Shown here: positions 49,261-59,041 of the stretch, piece by piece
Layout of the letters: each line of letters starts with the position of its first letter
Numbering within the stretch: position 1 is the first letter of the stretch
NCBI GenBank assembly: GCA_045592625.1
Contig: JAZNVC010000012.1
Span: 1 to 64,000, forward strand
Direction: 5' to 3'
DNA length: 64,000 nucleotides
Source of the DNA: SIG607 sp045592625
GTDB lineage: Bacteria; Bacillota; Clostridia; Oscillospirales; Acutalibacteraceae
The notes under the pieces: model-generated
What the model saw: only the letters and a program-made list of their open reading frames with translations
Database searches by the model: none
Told to the model about the DNA's origin: nothing
Made by a program: the position numbers and the translations under genes

Positions 49261-49572
49261 TTATTTATCTTCTATTTCGTAAAAATCGGAAAGGCGGTCA
49301 GAAAAAGCATCAGCTACGGTTTCATATTCATCGTCATCTTCAATTTCGCTGTAGAAAAATTCGCCGTCTTCCTCTTCTTCTTTTACTATTATGAGTTCGC
49401 CCGAATCATCAAGCATTTCCTTCGGGTCATCATAAATGGGAATAAGAGCAAGATAAGAACCGCTGTCTATATCCAGTCTGTCAAGAACCTCAAAGTTATA
49501 TTCGTTGCCTTCTTCATCGGTAAGGTTAATAAGGTCGGGGGTATAATCTTCGTTTTTAATATTTTCGCTCAC
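49261..49572 (-). CDS. DUF1292 acidic protein
   Basis: 103 residues, very acidic (KEEEEDGEFFYSEIEDDDEYE). PDLINLTDEEGNEYNFEVLDRLDIDSGSYLALIPIYDD is the DUF1292 signature found widely in Firmicutes (YrzB-type). The function is unknown. GTG 49572 has AAGGAG eight bases upstream and is preferred to a GTG three codons earlier. 6S RNA lies immediately behind it on the same strand. Confidence 0.88.
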   Translation of the reverse strand: MSENIKNEDYTPDLINLTDEEGNEYNFEVLDRLDIDSGSYLALIPIYDDPKEMLDDSGELIIVKEEEEDGEFFYSEIEDDDEYETVADAFSDRLSDFYEIEDK

Positions 49573-49703
49573 GTAAAACACTCCTTGCTTAATTACTATA
49601 AATATTTTACCCTTAAATTACTTTTTAGTCAATAGTATTTCTTGAAATAATCGCTAAATAGTGGTATATTATATTTTGAGAAACAGGGAAGGTATTTGAT
49701 AGA

Positions 49704-50372
49704 ATGATTAGAGCAGTTTTGTTTGATTTGGATGGCACTTTGGTAAATACGGTGGGAGATTTAAACACTGCCGTAAATTACGTGTTACAAAAGCACGGTC
49801 ATACCGCTGTCAGCCAAGACAATTTTATAAAAATGATAGGCAAGGGTAACGAATATATGATTAGAGCTGCTCTGCCTGAGAATAAGAAAAACGACACTGA
49901 TTACGTACTTAGCCTTCGAGGTGAATTTTTTGATTATTATAAAAACCACTGTGCAGATAAATCTTGCCTTTATGACGGTATAAAGGAATTACTTACAGCA
50001 CTAAAAAAAGAGGATATTCTACTTGCTATTGTAACCAATAAAGCGCAAATTATGACGGATGAGCTTGTGCCACAGCTTTTTGGGGTTGACACTTTTTCGG
50101 CTGTTATAGGTCAGCGTGACGGTGTACCTACTAAACCTGAGCCTCATATGCCTTTTATTGCAATGAGTGAAATGGATGTTAATCCCGATGAATGTCTTTT
50201 TGTAGGCGATTCGGGAGTGGATATTGAAACAGGTAAATACTGCGGTAATACTCCGGTAGGAGTTACTTGGGGATATAGAGAAAAGCAGGAGCTTATAAAT
50301 AAAGGTGCAAGATTTATTGTAGACAATCCTGAGGAAATTTTAGATATAATAAGGAATATAAATCAATGCTAA
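49704..50372 (+). CDS. gph: HAD-family phosphatase, phosphoglycolate phosphatase-like
   Basis: 222 residues. HAD motif I AVLFDLDGTLVNT, motif II IVTNKA, motif III with Lys in KPEPHM and motif IV FVGDSGVDIETG. The helical cap (about 15-80) matches Gph/PpaX types that hydrolyse 2-phosphoglycolate or pyrophosphate. The 3' end overlaps the MFS gene by seven bases, so it is translationally coupled. Confidence 0.87.
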   Translation: MIRAVLFDLDGTLVNTVGDLNTAVNYVLQKHGHTAVSQDNFIKMIGKGNEYMIRAALPENKKNDTDYVLSLRGEFFDYYKNHCADKSCLYDGIKELLTALKKEDILLAIVTNKAQIMTDELVPQLFGVDTFSAVIGQRDGVPTKPEPHMPFIAMSEMDVNPDECLFVGDSGVDIETGKYCGNTPVGVTWGYREKQELINKGARFIVDNPEEILDIIRNINQC

Positions 50373-51532
50373 GCTATACATATACCAAAATAGCCTGTTA
50401 TATCGGTTTTTTCGTTCAGGCTATTGCCTGCTGTTTTTTACCGCTTTTATTTGTGGTCTTTCAGGAAAGTTACAATATAAGCTATGAAAAACTGGGCAGA
50501 CTTATGTTTGTTTGTTTTGCTATACAAATTTTTGTGGATTTTATATCGGTAAAACTTGTAAAAAAGTTAGGATATAGATTACTTGCCGTAACTTCGCAGG
50601 TTTTTGCAGTTTTAGGATTTCTCGCCCTTGCTTTTTTACCTAAAATTATACCCGCTTATATTGGAATAACCTGTGCTGTTGTTATCTATTCGGTTGGAAG
50701 TGGATTAATTGAAGTCATAATTTCTCCTATTATGGAGTATCTTCCCACTAAAAATAAATCGGGTAATATGGCTTTGCTTCATTCTTTTTTCTGTTGGGGA
50801 CAGGTTTTTGTGGTTATTGTCACAACACTGCTTATTAAGTTTTTAGGTAGAAATAATTGGTTTTATATAGCAGGATTTTGGGCTATAATTCCCCTTATAG
50901 TTTTAATAATGTTTTGTATTGTGCCAATTATCCAGCCGAAAGAACAACATTCGGGGGATTTTAAAAAGCTTTTTCATACTCCTTTATTTATTTTAATGTT
51001 TTTAATTATGTTTTTGTCAGGTGCCAGCGAAATGACAGTGGGTAATTGGATGTCTGCCTTTACCGAACAGTCCTTGCATCTGCCTAAACTGGTGGGGGAT
51101 TTGTTAGGACCTTGTCTTTTTGCCGCTTGTATGGGTATAGGCAGAGTCGTATTTTCGTTATTTGGTGATAATGTAAAAATGGAACGTGTTTTACTGTATT
51201 TCTCCATTTTTACAACAATAGCATATCTCATTTTAGCTCTCAGCAAAAATCCCGTTATTTCACTTGTTTTCGGGGTGCTTGTCGGCTTTGGGGTTTCTGT
51301 AATGTGGCCGGGGACTCTTAGTTTTGGAGCAAAAAAAAATTACGGCGGTGCCACCACGATGTTTGCTTTACTTGCACTTTTCGGGGACTTGGGATGTTCC
51401 TTCGGACCTTGGGCAACGGGAGTTGTAGCTGACAAAAGCGGACTTAATAATGCTTTTCTATTCGGAACGCTTTTTCCGTTTTCAATGGTAGTAATACTTA
51501 TATTATTAAATAGAAAGAAGGCAAAAAAATGA
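50366..51532 (+). CDS. Major facilitator superfamily transporter
   Basis: 388 residues with 12 predicted helices. GSGLIEVIISPIMEYLP and MSGASEMTVGNWMSAF-like loops resemble the FucP/sugar or drug-proton MFS groups. The substrate cannot be inferred. It overlaps the HAD gene and the deaminase gene (ATGA, four bases), so the three make one operon. Confidence 0.85.
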   Translation: MLSYTYTKIACYIGFFVQAIACCFLPLLFVVFQESYNISYEKLGRLMFVCFAIQIFVDFISVKLVKKLGYRLLAVTSQVFAVLGFLALAFLPKIIPAYIGITCAVVIYSVGSGLIEVIISPIMEYLPTKNKSGNMALLHSFFCWGQVFVVIVTTLLIKFLGRNNWFYIAGFWAIIPLIVLIMFCIVPIIQPKEQHSGDFKKLFHTPLFILMFLIMFLSGASEMTVGNWMSAFTEQSLHLPKLVGDLLGPCLFAACMGIGRVVFSLFGDNVKMERVLLYFSIFTTIAYLILALSKNPVISLVFGVLVGFGVSVMWPGTLSFGAKKNYGGATTMFALLALFGDLGCSFGPWATGVVADKSGLNNAFLFGTLFPFSMVVILILLNRKKAKK

Positions 51533-52008
51533 AAAGAGAAAACTATATAAACTGGGACGAATATTTTATGGGCATTGCAATACTGTCGGCTCAACGCAGT
51601 AAAGACCCTTCAACTCAGGTGGGAGCCTGTATTGTCAGCAATGAAAACAAAATACTTTCGGTAGGTTATAACGGTATGCCCAGAAATTGTGACGATGATA
51701 TTTATCCTTGGGACAGAGAGGGCGATGAGCTTAATACAAAATATATGTTTGTGTGCCACGCCGAGCTTAATGCTATTCTTAACTACAGCGGTTCCGATTT
51801 AAAGGGCAGCAAGGTTTACGTGACACTTTTCCCCTGTAATGAATGTGCAAAGGCACTTATTCAAAGCGGGATTAGTGAGGTGATTTTCTATAGCGATAAA
51901 TATAGCGATTCTTTTTCAACCCTTGCCGCTAAGCGTATGTTTGAAAGTGCAGGAATAAAAATGACCGCTTATAAAGAAAGCGGTAAAGTGATTAACGTTA
52001 AACTGTAA
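51529..52008 (+). CDS. dCMP deaminase (ComEB-like)
   Basis: 159 residues. The zinc site is complete: CHAELNAIL (His and catalytic Glu) and PCNECAKALI (two Cys). The start WDEYFMGIAILSAQRSKDPSTQVGACIV is the deoxycytidylate deaminase signature, making dUMP for thymidylate synthesis. It is the third gene of the HAD-MFS operon, and ends at a clear terminator. Confidence 0.93.
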   Translation: MKRENYINWDEYFMGIAILSAQRSKDPSTQVGACIVSNENKILSVGYNGMPRNCDDDIYPWDREGDELNTKYMFVCHAELNAILNYSGSDLKGSKVYVTLFPCNECAKALIQSGISEVIFYSDKYSDSFSTLAAKRMFESAGIKMTAYKESGKVINVKL

Positions 52009-52034
52009 TAATCATATCAAAACAATAAAGATAT

Positions 52035-52064
52035 AAAAAACTCCCGAATTTTTTCGGGAGTTTC
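52035..52064. terminator. Bidirectional terminator
   Basis: AAACTCCCGAA pairs with TTCGGGAGTTT, between convergent dCMP deaminase and thrB genes. Confidence 0.9.
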
Positions 52065-52086
52065 TTGTTTTACTCGCTGATTTTTA

Positions 52087-52971
52087 CTATATAATTTTTG
52101 CACCTTCGTTATCTACGGGAAGGCTTAAAACCTGCCAATTCAGATTATTTTCTTTAAAGGCTTTTTTGATATCTTCAGCAAAGGTATCGTTATCCGTAAT
52201 GCAAAGGCAGGTAGGACCTGCACCGCTAAGGCAAAATGATATAGCACCTAGTCTTAAAGCAATTTTTTCTGCTTGGTCATAGCCTTTTATAAGACCTCTT
52301 CTATACGGCTGATGAAGTTTGTCTTTAAGAGAAAGGGAAATAAGTCGGTTATCTCCTGTTTCAAGGGCTTTAAGAAGAACTGCAAGGTGTGAGGAATTAA
52401 ATATTGCATCTTTAAAGGGTATTTCTTTTGGTAAAATACCTCTTGCAACACTTGTCAAAAGTTCAAAATCGGGAACAAGGGCTACAAACTTTAAGGACGG
52501 ATGAATGTTATAAGCAACTGAATAGGGGACACTGTCTTCAGTAAGGGAAGCGGTAAGACCACCGTAAATTGCGGGGGAAAGGTTGTCAGGATGTCCTTCT
52601 ATTTTGTTGCAAATCTTTAAAATATCTTCCTTTGAAAGAGGATTTTCTAAAAAGCGGTTTGCGGCAATGGCACCTGCAACTATTAAAGCGGCACTGCTGC
52701 CCAGTCCTCTGGAAACGGGAACAGATATACTGTCAAATGAGATATTAACAAAAGGAACTTCCTTTTTTAAGTATGTATAAACATTTTTAAATCCCACAAA
52801 AGCAAGATTATCCTCATTTGCGTATTTTTCGTCGCAGTTGCTAAAGGAAAGGCTGCCTGAGCCTAAAGTAAAGGTCAAGGTGTTATACAGAGCAAACGCA
52901 CAACCAACCGAATCAAAGCCTGGGCCTAAATTAGCGGTGGTAGCAGGAACCCTTACAGTACACTTTACCAT
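52087..52971 (-). CDS. thrB: Homoserine kinase
   Basis: 294 residues of the GHMP kinase family. VPATTANLGPGFDSVGCAF is the N-terminal signature and VSRGLGSSAALIV the ATP-binding loop; CLSGAGPT closes the active site. It phosphorylates homoserine in threonine synthesis. It overlaps thrC by 7 bases, so both are translated from one message; thrC is first. Confidence 0.96.
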   Translation of the reverse strand: MVKCTVRVPATTANLGPGFDSVGCAFALYNTLTFTLGSGSLSFSNCDEKYANEDNLAFVGFKNVYTYLKKEVPFVNISFDSISVPVSRGLGSSAALIVAGAIAANRFLENPLSKEDILKICNKIEGHPDNLSPAIYGGLTASLTEDSVPYSVAYNIHPSLKFVALVPDFELLTSVARGILPKEIPFKDAIFNSSHLAVLLKALETGDNRLISLSLKDKLHQPYRRGLIKGYDQAEKIALRLGAISFCLSGAGPTCLCITDNDTFAEDIKKAFKENNLNWQVLSLPVDNEGAKII

Positions 52972-54434
52972 TTTTCTTCCGCCACCTTTTTTAATACATA
53001 ATCGGTAAGATCTGTCTTTTCAATAACGTCGCTGTGAAGCACCTTTTTGCTTTCGAGTCCCGAAAGATTTTTTGGAATCGGAACACCTGTAAGATTGTTT
53101 ATCTGTTCCATTACTCTGAATTCGTTATCATCGGGAGTAACACCTAAAGCGGAAAGTACAGCAACAGGGAATTTGTAGGGAGATGCGGTGGAAAGTACAA
53201 CTGTTTTGTTTTGGTAATTTCCGTCAAGTGTTGCGCGGAAAGCCACTGCAGTATGGGTGTCGCACAGATAGCCGTTATTATCATAAACCTCTTTTATGGT
53301 TTCAAGAGTTACATTATCGTCACAATAAGCGGCGACAAAGGTTTCTTTAAGTTTACTTAAAATGCTGTCGCTAACCTTATAGTAGCCTTTGGTATTAAGG
53401 TCGTTCATATAGTCGGCAACTTCCTCTGCGTTTGCCTCTGCTAACAGATATAAAAGACGTTCAAGGTTACTTGACACAAGAATATCCATAGAGGGAGAAA
53501 CGGTTTTAAAAAATTCTCTGCGTTTATCGTAGATACCGGTATTTATAAAATCGGTAAGTACATTATTGGCGTTAGATGCACAGATAAGCTTGTTTACGGG
53601 AAGTCCCATGCATTTAGCAAAATATCCTGCAAGAATATCTCCAAAGTTGCCTGTAGGAACGACAAAATTAATTTGGTCGCCTACTTCTATCTCACCCATA
53701 CGAACGAGAGATGCATAAGCAGTAAAGTAATAAACCACCTGAGGTGCAAGACGGCCTATGTTAATTGAATTAGCACTTGAAAAGTCAACAGCGTCATATC
53801 CCATTTTCTTAAAATCGGCAAAGGCATTTTTAACGCCTGTTTGAGCATCGTCAAAGTTTCCCTTAACCGCACAAACCTTTACGTTGTTGCCTTCTTGGGT
53901 TACCATCTGAGCCTTTTGCACTGCACTTACACCGCCATCGGGATAGAAAACGATAATTCTGATACCGTCTACGTCGTGGAAGCCTTCAAGAGCAGCTTTG
54001 CCCGTGTCACCGCTTGTAGCGGTAAGAATAACGGTATCCTTTTCCACACCTAACTTTTCTCTTGCTTTTGTCATAAGACGAGGAAGCATCGAAAGAGCAA
54101 CGTCTTTAAATGCACTTGTGGGACCTCTGAAAAGCTCAAGTACAAAGTTTTCGCCAACCTTAACCACGGGGGTGAGTTGGTCGGTTTCAAATCTGCCTCT
54201 ATAGGCTTTTTCAACCATTTCGTGCATTTCTTCTTGACTGAAATCGTCGAGGAGTGCACCGAGGATTTTTTCGGCAGTTTCCATAGAAGAAAGATTTAAT
54301 ATGCTTTTATAATCAAAGTTAATGTTACTGAAGTCGCTGAGCATAAAGAGACCGCCGTCGTCGGCTATGCCCTTTACTACGGCTTTCTCGGAATTAACCT
54401 TCTCGTTGTTGTTTCTTGTACTTTGGTAAATCAT
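52965..54434 (-). CDS. thrC: Threonine synthase
   Basis: 489 residues. The pyridoxal phosphate lysine is in FRGPTSAFKDVALSM; ATSGDTGKAALEGF binds the phosphate. The N-terminal region YQSTRNNNEKVNSEKAVVKGIADDGGLFM is typical of the longer (ThrC2-type) threonine synthases. It converts phosphohomoserine to threonine. The upstream region before the MATE gene is short (55 bases) and shows no T-box. Confidence 0.96.
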   Translation of the reverse strand: MIYQSTRNNNEKVNSEKAVVKGIADDGGLFMLSDFSNINFDYKSILNLSSMETAEKILGALLDDFSQEEMHEMVEKAYRGRFETDQLTPVVKVGENFVLELFRGPTSAFKDVALSMLPRLMTKAREKLGVEKDTVILTATSGDTGKAALEGFHDVDGIRIIVFYPDGGVSAVQKAQMVTQEGNNVKVCAVKGNFDDAQTGVKNAFADFKKMGYDAVDFSSANSINIGRLAPQVVYYFTAYASLVRMGEIEVGDQINFVVPTGNFGDILAGYFAKCMGLPVNKLICASNANNVLTDFINTGIYDKRREFFKTVSPSMDILVSSNLERLLYLLAEANAEEVADYMNDLNTKGYYKVSDSILSKLKETFVAAYCDDNVTLETIKEVYDNNGYLCDTHTAVAFRATLDGNYQNKTVVLSTASPYKFPVAVLSALGVTPDDNEFRVMEQINNLTGVPIPKNLSGLESKKVLHSDVIEKTDLTDYVLKKVAEEKW

Positions 54435-54489
54435 TTTATATTCTCCAATATAGTCTATATAACAATTATATATCTTTATCTTGCTTTTT

Positions 54490-55878
54490 TCAAGTGTTTC
54501 TCATAAAGGCGGTTGCCTTCTTCATGGTTTTGGTTAGGAAAATACTGCTTAAGGTAAGCGACATAACCTCGGCGATGGGAAAAGCAAACCATACGAGAGT
54601 AATATTTTTGGTAAGCGACAGTAAAAATGCAGTGGGGATAAGTACCACAAGCTGACGGCAAACCGAAACAATAAGTGAATAAAACGGGTTGCCGATTGCC
54701 TGACAAACACTGCCCGCAATAATACAAAATCCTGCAAATGCAAAGTGTAAAGCGATAATTCTTAAGGCAGGGATACCGATTTTAAGAGTCGCATCATCGG
54801 CTTTAAAGAAGGATAAAAGCACCTGTGGGAAGGCTTCAAAGCAAATTAGTCCCAAAAGCATAATTGAGACTGCCGTAATAATGGTAAGACGTATGGTCTT
54901 TTTAACCCGTTGTTCATTTTTTGCACCATAGTTATAGGAGATAATGGGTACCATTCCGTTATTAAGGCCAAAAATAGGCATAAAGACAAAGCTTTGAAGT
55001 TTAAAGTAAATGCCAAATACGGTGGTAGCAATTATGGTAAGACTTCCAAGAATAAGATTCAAAAGGAAGGTCATAACCGAACCTATAGACTGCATTACAA
55101 TAGAGGGCAGTCCTATCTTGTAAATGAGTTTTATGGACTTTATATCGGGATGTAAAATTTCTTTTACGCTAACGGTTATTTCCTTGTTGCTTGTTATGTT
55201 AAGAATTATAGCGACAATGGCGGCTACGATTTGACCTAATACGGTTGCCCATGCAGCACCCTTTACACCCATTTCGGGGAAGGGACCGTAACCGAAAATA
55301 AGTAAGGGGTCAAAAATAATATTAATAACGGCACCTATAAGCTGAGTAACCATAGCAAGTCCTGTTTTGCCTGTTGATTGTAAAAGTCTTTCAAAGCAAA
55401 ACTGCATAAAAATACCTATTGAAGCACCAAGACAAATCTGAGTATATTGCGTTCCGTAAAGCTTAATGAGATTTATGTCATATTGTCCTGCGGTATCGGA
55501 AAAGTCCTGAATATCAAAAAAAGGCTTTGCAAAAGTTAGACCTATAACAGCAAATAAAATAAAGCTTAAAAAGAAAAGAAAAATGCCTGTATTTGCGGCT
55601 GTGTTAGCGTTTTTGAACTTTTTTTCGCCAAGTGACCTTGAAAGCAGAGCGTTTACACCTACTGCGGTACCGGCACCCATGGCTATCATAAGACTTTGCA
55701 AAGGAAAAGCAAGAGAAACCGCTGTAAGACCTTCGGTACTGTACTTAGCCACAAAGATACTGTCAACAACGTTATAAAGTGCCTGTACCATCATGGAAAT
55801 CATCATAGGTATTGACATACTGTAAAGAAGTTTGCCGATAGGCATAACTCCCATTTTGTTTTCTTTTTTAAGTTCCAT
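54490..55878 (-). CDS. MATE-family multidrug/Na+ antiporter
   Basis: 462 residues, 12 helices. The start ENKMGVMPIGKLLYSMSIPMMISMMVQALYNVVDSIFVAKYSTEGL is the NorM/DinF-type signature and VGVNALLSRSLGE is the following loop. It exports cationic compounds in exchange for Na+ or H+. ATG 55878 has GGTG six bases before it; the ATG 12 bases upstream has no ribosome site. It shares a strand with thrC but is likely separately expressed. Confidence 0.9.
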   Translation of the reverse strand: MELKKENKMGVMPIGKLLYSMSIPMMISMMVQALYNVVDSIFVAKYSTEGLTAVSLAFPLQSLMIAMGAGTAVGVNALLSRSLGEKKFKNANTAANTGIFLFFLSFILFAVIGLTFAKPFFDIQDFSDTAGQYDINLIKLYGTQYTQICLGASIGIFMQFCFERLLQSTGKTGLAMVTQLIGAVINIIFDPLLIFGYGPFPEMGVKGAAWATVLGQIVAAIVAIILNITSNKEITVSVKEILHPDIKSIKLIYKIGLPSIVMQSIGSVMTFLLNLILGSLTIIATTVFGIYFKLQSFVFMPIFGLNNGMVPIISYNYGAKNEQRVKKTIRLTIITAVSIMLLGLICFEAFPQVLLSFFKADDATLKIGIPALRIIALHFAFAGFCIIAGSVCQAIGNPFYSLIVSVCRQLVVLIPTAFLLSLTKNITLVWFAFPIAEVMSLTLSSIFLTKTMKKATAFMRNT

Positions 55879-55952
55879 TTTTTTCACCATTATAATATAA
55901 AATATACTAGATTATTTTATATTATATCATATACATATGTCAAGTTTTATTA

Positions 55953-55980
55953 TTGACAAAACATCATTTTGGGGTAAAAT
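55953..55980 (+). promoter_or_regulatory. Promoter of the ZnuA-like gene
   Basis: TTGACA (55953-55958), 16 bases and TAAAAT (55975-55980). A palindromic Zur or Fur box was not evident. Confidence 0.65.
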
Positions 55981-56009
55981 GTAAATAGTAAATAAAAAAG
56001 GAAAACGAA

Positions 56010-56933
56010 ATGAAAAAATTATTAAGTGTATTTTTAGTTGTTTTAGTTATAACTATTGGGTTTTGCGGTTGCTCACAGCAAATAAGTACTGATAAAATTA
56101 CAATAGTTACCACAGTTTTTCCACCCTTTGATTTCGCAAGAAGTATAGCAGGTCAAAAGGCTGAAATAATAAAGCTTGTCCCCGAAGGCAGTGAAAGCCA
56201 TTCCTTTGAGCCTACACCAAGCGAAATTAAAATGGTTGAGGATTGCGATTTGTTTTTATGTATTGGCGGAGAGGACGAAAACTGGGCTGAACGCATATCC
56301 AAAAATAAAAGTAAGGGCAAAACCTTAAAACTTATTGAAACGGTATCATTGCTTGAGGCTGACAGCGGTGAAGAACACCTTCATCAAAAAGAAGACCAAC
56401 ATCACCACCAACACGATGAGCATATATGGACTTCTCCCGAAAATGCACTTAAAATGAGTAAGGCTATACTTGACGCTCTTTTGTTGATTGATACACAAAA
56501 TGCAGAGTACTATAAAAACAATTTTAAAATTTTTGAAGCCGAACTTCAGGCACTAAGTAGAGATTTTGAAAATATCAAAATAGATAAGCCTTTGTTTTTT
56601 GGTGACAGATTTCCTTTTCTTTATTTAGCCAAAGAGTACGGTTTTGAGTATTTTGCGGCTTTCCCCGGTTGTGCAGAACAGACCGAGCCGGATATAAAAA
56701 CACTTGCGAGTCTTATAGAAAAGGCAAAAGAGGAAAAGGTGAGTGTTATATATTATACCGAGTTTTCAAATAAAAAAATCGCACTTATGTTATGTGAAGA
56801 AACAGGAGCACAGCCTTTTTTGCTTCATTCTTGCCATAACATTACCGCCGAGGAAGCGGCTAAAGGAGAAACCTATATTTCTCTTATGCGAAAAAATTAT
56901 GAAAATATAAAAAAATCGGGAAATTTACAATAA
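56010..56933 (+). CDS. ZnuA-like metal-binding lipoprotein
   Basis: 307 residues. Lipoprotein signal peptide with lipobox FCGC. The cluster 9 fold shows metal ligands in SESHSFEPTPSE and EHIWTSPENALKMS, a His-rich acidic loop between them (HQKEDQHHHQHDEH), a third ligand near YFAAFPGC and an acidic one at FPGCAEQTEPD. It captures zinc or manganese outside the membrane. No znuB/znuC lies beside it, so it may serve a transporter encoded elsewhere. Confidence 0.9.
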   Translation: MKKLLSVFLVVLVITIGFCGCSQQISTDKITIVTTVFPPFDFARSIAGQKAEIIKLVPEGSESHSFEPTPSEIKMVEDCDLFLCIGGEDENWAERISKNKSKGKTLKLIETVSLLEADSGEEHLHQKEDQHHHQHDEHIWTSPENALKMSKAILDALLLIDTQNAEYYKNNFKIFEAELQALSRDFENIKIDKPLFFGDRFPFLYLAKEYGFEYFAAFPGCAEQTEPDIKTLASLIEKAKEEKVSVIYYTEFSNKKIALMLCEETGAQPFLLHSCHNITAEEAAKGETYISLMRKNYENIKKSGNLQ

Positions 56934-56952
56934 ATATTTTAAGTTTTATAAT

Positions 56953-57150
56953 CTAGAAAATTTTAAAAGAAAAATCTAAAATACGCAAAACGCCGTCTGA
57001 ATATTCTACGGCGTTTTTATATTCTCCAAAACCGATTCTTCGCATTTGTTTGTAGCTTTCGCCTATTCCTGCAATAATTATATAAAGGCATATTATTATT
57101 AAAAAACTAATAACAAAGGTTCGCCAAAAAATTTTACTATTCCTTTTCAT
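56953..57150 (-). CDS. Small membrane protein downstream of spoIIP
   Basis: 65 residues with one transmembrane helix (about 10-30) and a charged tail. It starts 15 bases after spoIIP and is probably cotranscribed. No family was recognised. AGGAAG precedes the ATG. Confidence 0.55.
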   Translation of the reverse strand: MKRNSKIFWRTFVISFLIIICLYIIIAGIGESYKQMRRIGFGEYKNAVEYSDGVLRILDFSFKIF

Positions 57151-57165
57151 TTTTTCTTCCTCTTA

Positions 57166-58173
57166 TTATACTAATGTATTAAGATATGAAACAAGTGCAT
57201 CCGCCGCAAGACTGCCGCCGTATTTTGCTTCCTCTAAGGAATTGGATTCGGTGCCTACCTCTAAAAGTATGCTTCCTGTGGTCAGATGCTGATTATATCT
57301 GCTTGAAACGAGGGCAAGTTGCCGTGCAAGACCGGGGTATAGTGCCTCCAGAGTTTGTTGGTATTTTACGGCAAAGGTGAAATTCTTTTCCCAGTTTTGA
57401 TGGTTCGCCACCGTTTCGCCGCACCCTATAACAAGCATAACCTGAGCAGCTTTTTTGCCGTTAATTTCGATTACGGGCTTTACTCGATCGGTACCGTTTC
57501 CTGCAATGGAGTCACGGTGAAGGTCGATTACTATTTTAATGGAAGGATATTTTTCCAAATTCTTTTTAACCGTTTCGCCGCTTCGGTTATAACTACCGTT
57601 ATAGGCGGGATAGTCGTGCTCGGTTTTATCGTGCACCGTTTTAAAACCTGCTTTATTTAGTTTTTCGGCAATAATTTCACCTACGGCAGTAATATTTTCT
57701 GCCTGATTTCTGGTGCGGGTTTCATCTTCATCGGTATAGTAATCTCTGGCTTCGGGCAAAAAACATTCAGTGGTGTGGGTGTGCATAATAAGTATCTGTA
57801 CGTCGCTGTTTTTTTCTATTTTAATGGGATTTTTTGCATTAAGATACCTTTTTATATCAAGATTTATTTCGGCACGATTTTTGATATAAACACGATTATA
57901 TGAGGTTTTGCTTTTATATGGAGATATAAATTGTTCAATAACCTTACCCGTTGGTGTTGCCGAAACACTTACCGCTTGGCTGTTTTCCTCAGATTTGCTT
58001 TCGGTTGAACTTAAATGATATTCGGCGATTTGCTGTTGTGGCGATTTAATAGAGGTGTCGTTACCTGATACGTAAATGCCGCTAATTATAATTATTACGA
58101 CACATAAAAAGGCTGTAACCGAAAGTGTAACTATACCGCCGAATTCTTTCAAAGCAATCACCAAACCTTTCAT
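57166..58173 (-). CDS. spoIIP: Stage II sporulation protein P
   Basis: 335 residues. N-terminal transmembrane anchor (about 18-38) and a SpoIIP amidase/endopeptidase domain: ILIMHTHTTECFLP with the zinc His, IKIVIDLHRDSI with the second His, and LLEVGTESNSLEEA with the catalytic Glu. It degrades septal peptidoglycan during engulfment with SpoIID and SpoIIM. It sits next to gpr, the usual Firmicute order. This shows the organism has endospore genes. Confidence 0.95.
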   Translation of the reverse strand: MKGLVIALKEFGGIVTLSVTAFLCVVIIIISGIYVSGNDTSIKSPQQQIAEYHLSSTESKSEENSQAVSVSATPTGKVIEQFISPYKSKTSYNRVYIKNRAEINLDIKRYLNAKNPIKIEKNSDVQILIMHTHTTECFLPEARDYYTDEDETRTRNQAENITAVGEIIAEKLNKAGFKTVHDKTEHDYPAYNGSYNRSGETVKKNLEKYPSIKIVIDLHRDSIAGNGTDRVKPVIEINGKKAAQVMLVIGCGETVANHQNWEKNFTFAVKYQQTLEALYPGLARQLALVSSRYNQHLTTGSILLEVGTESNSLEEAKYGGSLAADALVSYLNTLV

Positions 58174-58201
58174 TCATATATATATGAACGAATAGGTAAA
58201 G

Positions 58202-59041
58202 TTATACAATAGAAAGCAGGAGATTTCTGTCGGTGGAGGGCTGTAAAAAACAGTTAAGTGATACAGAAAGGGTAGAAGCGGCGCGGTCAATAAGAAGGTC
58301 AATTTCTCTGGGGGTTACTATCATAGGGGTATTTTTTTTTCCACTGTTTCCGAAAAGTGCAGCATCAAGACAGGTGGGAACCCCTACGGCAATAACGGGA
58401 ATGCCTACGGTTTTTTTGCTTATTTCCTTTCGGTCGTTGCCCACTCCCGAACCTGGAGAAATTCCGCTGTCGCAAAGCTGAATAGTTGTTCCCAGTCTTT
58501 TGGGTTCTGCCGCAGCAAATGCGTCTATAACAATAAGTCCTTCGGCCTGACAGGAAGATATAACTCCCTTTAATATTTCCAGTGTTTCAACCCCTGTTTG
58601 TCCCAGAACTCCCGGCTGAATAACACTTACGTTTTTTAGCCCCATAAGTCCCGTTTGCCGTCTTAAATAAGGGCTTAAATGACGGGTTGCAAGTATTTTA
58701 TCCGAAACAGCAGGGCCTAAAGCATCGGGAGTGATGTTTCTGTTACCAAGTCCTGCAACCAAAATATTATTTTTTGGGAAAGAAAAATTTGAAAGTTCCT
58801 TAATTATAATTTTTTCAAGTTCAATATAATCTCCGCCGTGATATAAAAGGTCTGGAATGTCAATGTTCACGTAATTTCCCTTAGGTTTTCCAAGAGATTT
58901 TTCTCCCTGTTCATTAATAACTTTAATTCTTGTTACCGTTATTATGGATTGTTTTTCACTTTCACAAATGATACCGTTTGTGTCACTTACTCGGCTGTTT
59001 AACTCAACCGCTAAATCACTTCGTGCGTTTATAATTATCAC
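58202..59041 (-). CDS. gpr: Germination protease GPR
   Basis: About 279 residues. NARSDLAVELN at the start, VAGLGNRNITPDALGP and VIDAFAAAEPKRLGTTIQLCDSGISPGSGVGNDR are signatures of the A25 spore protease that degrades SASPs on germination. The start is uncertain: no ATG in frame; GTG 59041 is used, but GAGGTGA there could itself be the ribosome site for a start codon nearer NARSDLAVE, and a TTG lies 24 bases upstream. spoIIP follows, and rpsT is divergent upstream. Confidence 0.93.
   Translation of the reverse strand: MIIINARSDLAVELNSRVSDTNGIICESEKQSIITVTRIKVINEQGEKSLGKPKGNYVNIDIPDLLYHGGDYIELEKIIIKELSNFSFPKNNILVAGLGNRNITPDALGPAVSDKILATRHLSPYLRRQTGLMGLKNVSVIQPGVLGQTGVETLEILKGVISSCQAEGLIVIDAFAAAEPKRLGTTIQLCDSGISPGSGVGNDRKEISKKTVGIPVIAVGVPTCLDAALFGNSGKKNTPMIVTPREIDLLIDRAASTLSVSLNCFLQPSTDRNLLLSIV

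Noticed and set aside
49098..49394. 98-codon plus-strand ORF across the 6S RNA region
   Set aside because: It has no ribosome site, overlaps the minus-strand DUF1292 gene and its codons fall in RNA-structured sequence.
54435..54489. T-box riboswitch before thrC
   Set aside because: Only 55 bases separate the genes, with none of the T-box motifs.
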